Part shown: positions 5,282-6,331 of the stretch, in pieces | Layout of the letters: each line of letters begins with the position of its first letter | How positions within the stretch are numbered: position 1 is the first letter of the stretch | Assembly: GCA_003245395.1 (NCBI GenBank) | Contig: QKDF01000272.1 | Coordinates: 1-6,331 of the forward strand | Source of the DNA: Clostridia bacterium | GTDB lineage: Bacteria; Bacillota; Clostridia; Oscillospirales; Oscillospiraceae | Length of the DNA stretch: 6,331 nucleotides | Direction: 5' to 3' | Position numbers and translations under genes: made by a program | The notes under the pieces: model-generated | Databases searched by the model: none | The model's input: only the letters and a program-made list of their open reading frames with translations | Told to the model about the DNA's origin: nothing

Positions 5282-6165
5282 AAGAAGGCAAAAAGATTAT
5301 CCTTTGTCCCAATCCGAACCGGGATCGGGATATGAAAGCAACGGTGTGTGCAAAGACAATTCTTGAAGAAGAAGGTTTTTCCACCGTGGTTTGTTCTCCC
5401 TTCCGGGATCAGAAAGAAGGGGCCTTTGGTACGCTGGAGGTACGTCCTCTGCTGCAGGAACTGCGATCTGCCGATTTGCTGATCACATTTGGAGGAGATG
5501 GGACAATCCTGCATCTGGCAAAGTTGGTCGCTCAGAACAAGGTTCCAATTTTGGGAATTAATATGGGGGGCCTGGGGTTCATTGCAGAACTGGAGCTGGG
5601 AGAAATTGAGGCGCTTCGTCAGCTGAAGAACTGGGATTTTAGAATGGAACCCAGAATGATGTTGGACGTAACAGTTCAGCGGGAGGGCAAAATCGTTTAT
5701 ACCAATACGGGTCTAAACGATGCAGTCATCCGCGAGGGCCCGATCTCCCATGTCATTCATCTGCGGATTGAATCGGACGGAAAACATCTGACGGATCTTG
5801 CCGGGGATGGAGTGATTATTGCTACTCCTACGGGGTCCACAGCATACTCCTTGTCTGCGGGCGGTCCTGTTGTAGAGCCTGAGGCGGAAGCAATGGTGGT
5901 AAGTCCCATTTGCTCACATAATATGCGTTTTTCAGCCTATGTTCTTTCTCCGGGACATCTTCTTACTGTTCAAACGGTACGCAGCGGCAGAAAGCCTGTA
6001 TATTTGTTTGTGGATGAGAGCCGCGGTTTTTCTCTGAAGCCCGAGGATATGGTGTGCATAAAACGTTCAAAACACATCATGAAACTGGTTCATCTGTCTG
6101 AGAAGAGTTTCAGTGAAATTTTCGCAAAAAAAATGTTACCGGGGGGACAGGACGATGAAAAATGA
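5278..6165 (+). CDS. nadK: NAD kinase (ATP/polyphosphate-dependent)
   Basis: This 295-residue cytosolic enzyme phosphorylates NAD+ at the 2'-hydroxyl of adenosine to make NADP+. The hallmark GGDGT motif is at 72-76, followed by [15 protein letters not shown] (91-105). LND (146-148) corresponds to the family's NE/ND substrate-binding motif. The long conserved segment [20 protein letters not shown] (176-195) follows. Length is within the family range. The SD site GGAGGTG (5264-5270) lies 7 nt before the ATG inside the tlyA end, and the ATG overlaps the tlyA stop. The region after 211 ([14 protein letters not shown]) follows the family's ICPHSL..RP pattern only loosely, a change that leaves the core motifs intact. 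The 3' end overlaps the start of argR by 11 nt. Confidence 0.96.
   Translation: MKEGKKIILCPNPNRDRDMKATVCAKTILEEEGFSTVVCSPFRDQKEGAFGTLEVRPLLQELRSADLLITFGGDGTILHLAKLVAQNKVPILGINMGGLGFIAELELGEIEALRQLKNWDFRMEPRMMLDVTVQREGKIVYTNTGLNDAVIREGPISHVIHLRIESDGKHLTDLAGDGVIIATPTGSTAYSLSAGGPVVEPEAEAMVVSPICSHNMRFSAYVLSPGHLLTVQTVRSGRKPVYLFVDESRGFSLKPEDMVCIKRSKHIMKLVHLSEKSFSEIFAKKMLPGGQDDEK
6141..6146 (+). promoter_or_regulatory. Ribosome-binding site of argR inside nadK
   Basis: A run of six G bases ends 8 nt before the argR ATG at 6155, with AGGA (6149-6152) closer still. It lies in the last codons of nadK, so translation of the two genes is probably coupled. Confidence 0.55.
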
Positions 6166-6331
6166 CAGACAATCTATGATTTTACAGATTATCAGCGAAG
6201 AAAATATCGAAACGCAGGAGCAACTGCTTGTCCGACTTCAGGAACACGGAATTTCCAGTACACAGGCTACTATTTCCCGGGACATCAAGCAGATGCATCT
6301 GATTAAAGAGCCGGTAGGACATGGTGTGTAT
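6155..6331 (+). CDS. argR: Arginine repressor, N-terminal DNA-binding domain (partial)
   Basis: The first 59 codons are present and the reading frame is open to the window edge. The peptide begins [20 protein letters not shown] and contains [16 protein letters not shown] (36-51), the recognition-helix signature of the ArgR/AhrC winged helix-turn-helix domain. Family members are hexamers that, with bound arginine, repress arginine synthesis genes and in Bacillus activate its catabolism. The C-terminal arginine-binding and oligomerisation domain lies outside the window. The gene overlaps nadK by 11 nt in another frame. The order nadK-argR (then usually recN) is common in Firmicutes. An upstream start is unlikely, because the N-terminal residues already match the family start. 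Confidence 0.93.
   Translation, partial: MKNDRQSMILQIISEENIETQEQLLVRLQEHGISSTQATISRDIKQMHLIKEPVGHGVY

Noticed and set aside
1..6331. CRISPR arrays, tRNA genes, insertion sequences or attachment sites
   Set aside because: No regularly spaced direct repeats, tRNA cloverleaf, transposase or terminal inverted repeats were seen.

Overview
The window is a stretch of bacterial chromosome with all genes on the + strand. It carries a compact cluster in the order xseA (3' end) - xseB - ispA - [structured noncoding RNA] - oapA-like membrane protein - dxs - tlyA/yqxC - nadK - argR (5' end). This order is typical of Gram-positive Firmicutes/Clostridia. The base composition is close to balanced or slightly GC-rich, Shine-Dalgarno sites are strong and purine-rich, and genes are coupled through ATGA overlaps. 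Together these suggest an anaerobic clostridial lineage, but I cannot assign a genus.

Layout. Bases 1-345 hold the end of exonuclease VII large subunit and all of the small subunit. Bases 348-1226 encode a polyprenyl (farnesyl-type) diphosphate synthase, followed by a probable intrinsic terminator at 1235-1268. Bases 1227-2022 contain no convincing protein gene. They hold an extended -10 promoter (1302-1330) and then a roughly 650-nt highly structured RNA (about 1337-1987). Its two ends pair in a 15-bp helix, and it contains many internal hairpins. Its position between ispA and a small membrane-protein gene next to dxs, with its size, direction and structure, identifies it with good confidence as an OLE (ornate, large, extremophilic) RNA. 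The gene after it (2023-2589) encodes a 174-188 aa hydrophobic protein matching OapA, the OLE-associated membrane protein. Bases 2610-6165 encode Dxs, TlyA-type rRNA methyltransferase and NAD kinase. Bases 6155-6331 begin the arginine repressor ArgR.

How the parts relate. IspA and Dxs belong to the same isoprenoid route: Dxs makes DXP at the start of the MEP pathway and IspA condenses the C5 units. XseA/XseB, TlyA, NadK and ArgR have unrelated jobs and recur as conserved neighbours in Firmicutes. The OLE RNA and OapA form a membrane-associated ribonucleoprotein in the species studied, linked to alcohol and cold tolerance and to Mg2+ homeostasis. Here the RNA appears to be transcribed from its own promoter, with no clear terminator before oapA. 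The 3' end would therefore come from processing or weak termination, and the same promoter could feed oapA-dxs-tlyA-nadK-argR. The most notable details are the closing helix, two pairs of repeated hairpin-loop motifs within the RNA, and a small hairpin that holds the likely oapA ribosome-binding site in its stem and loop.
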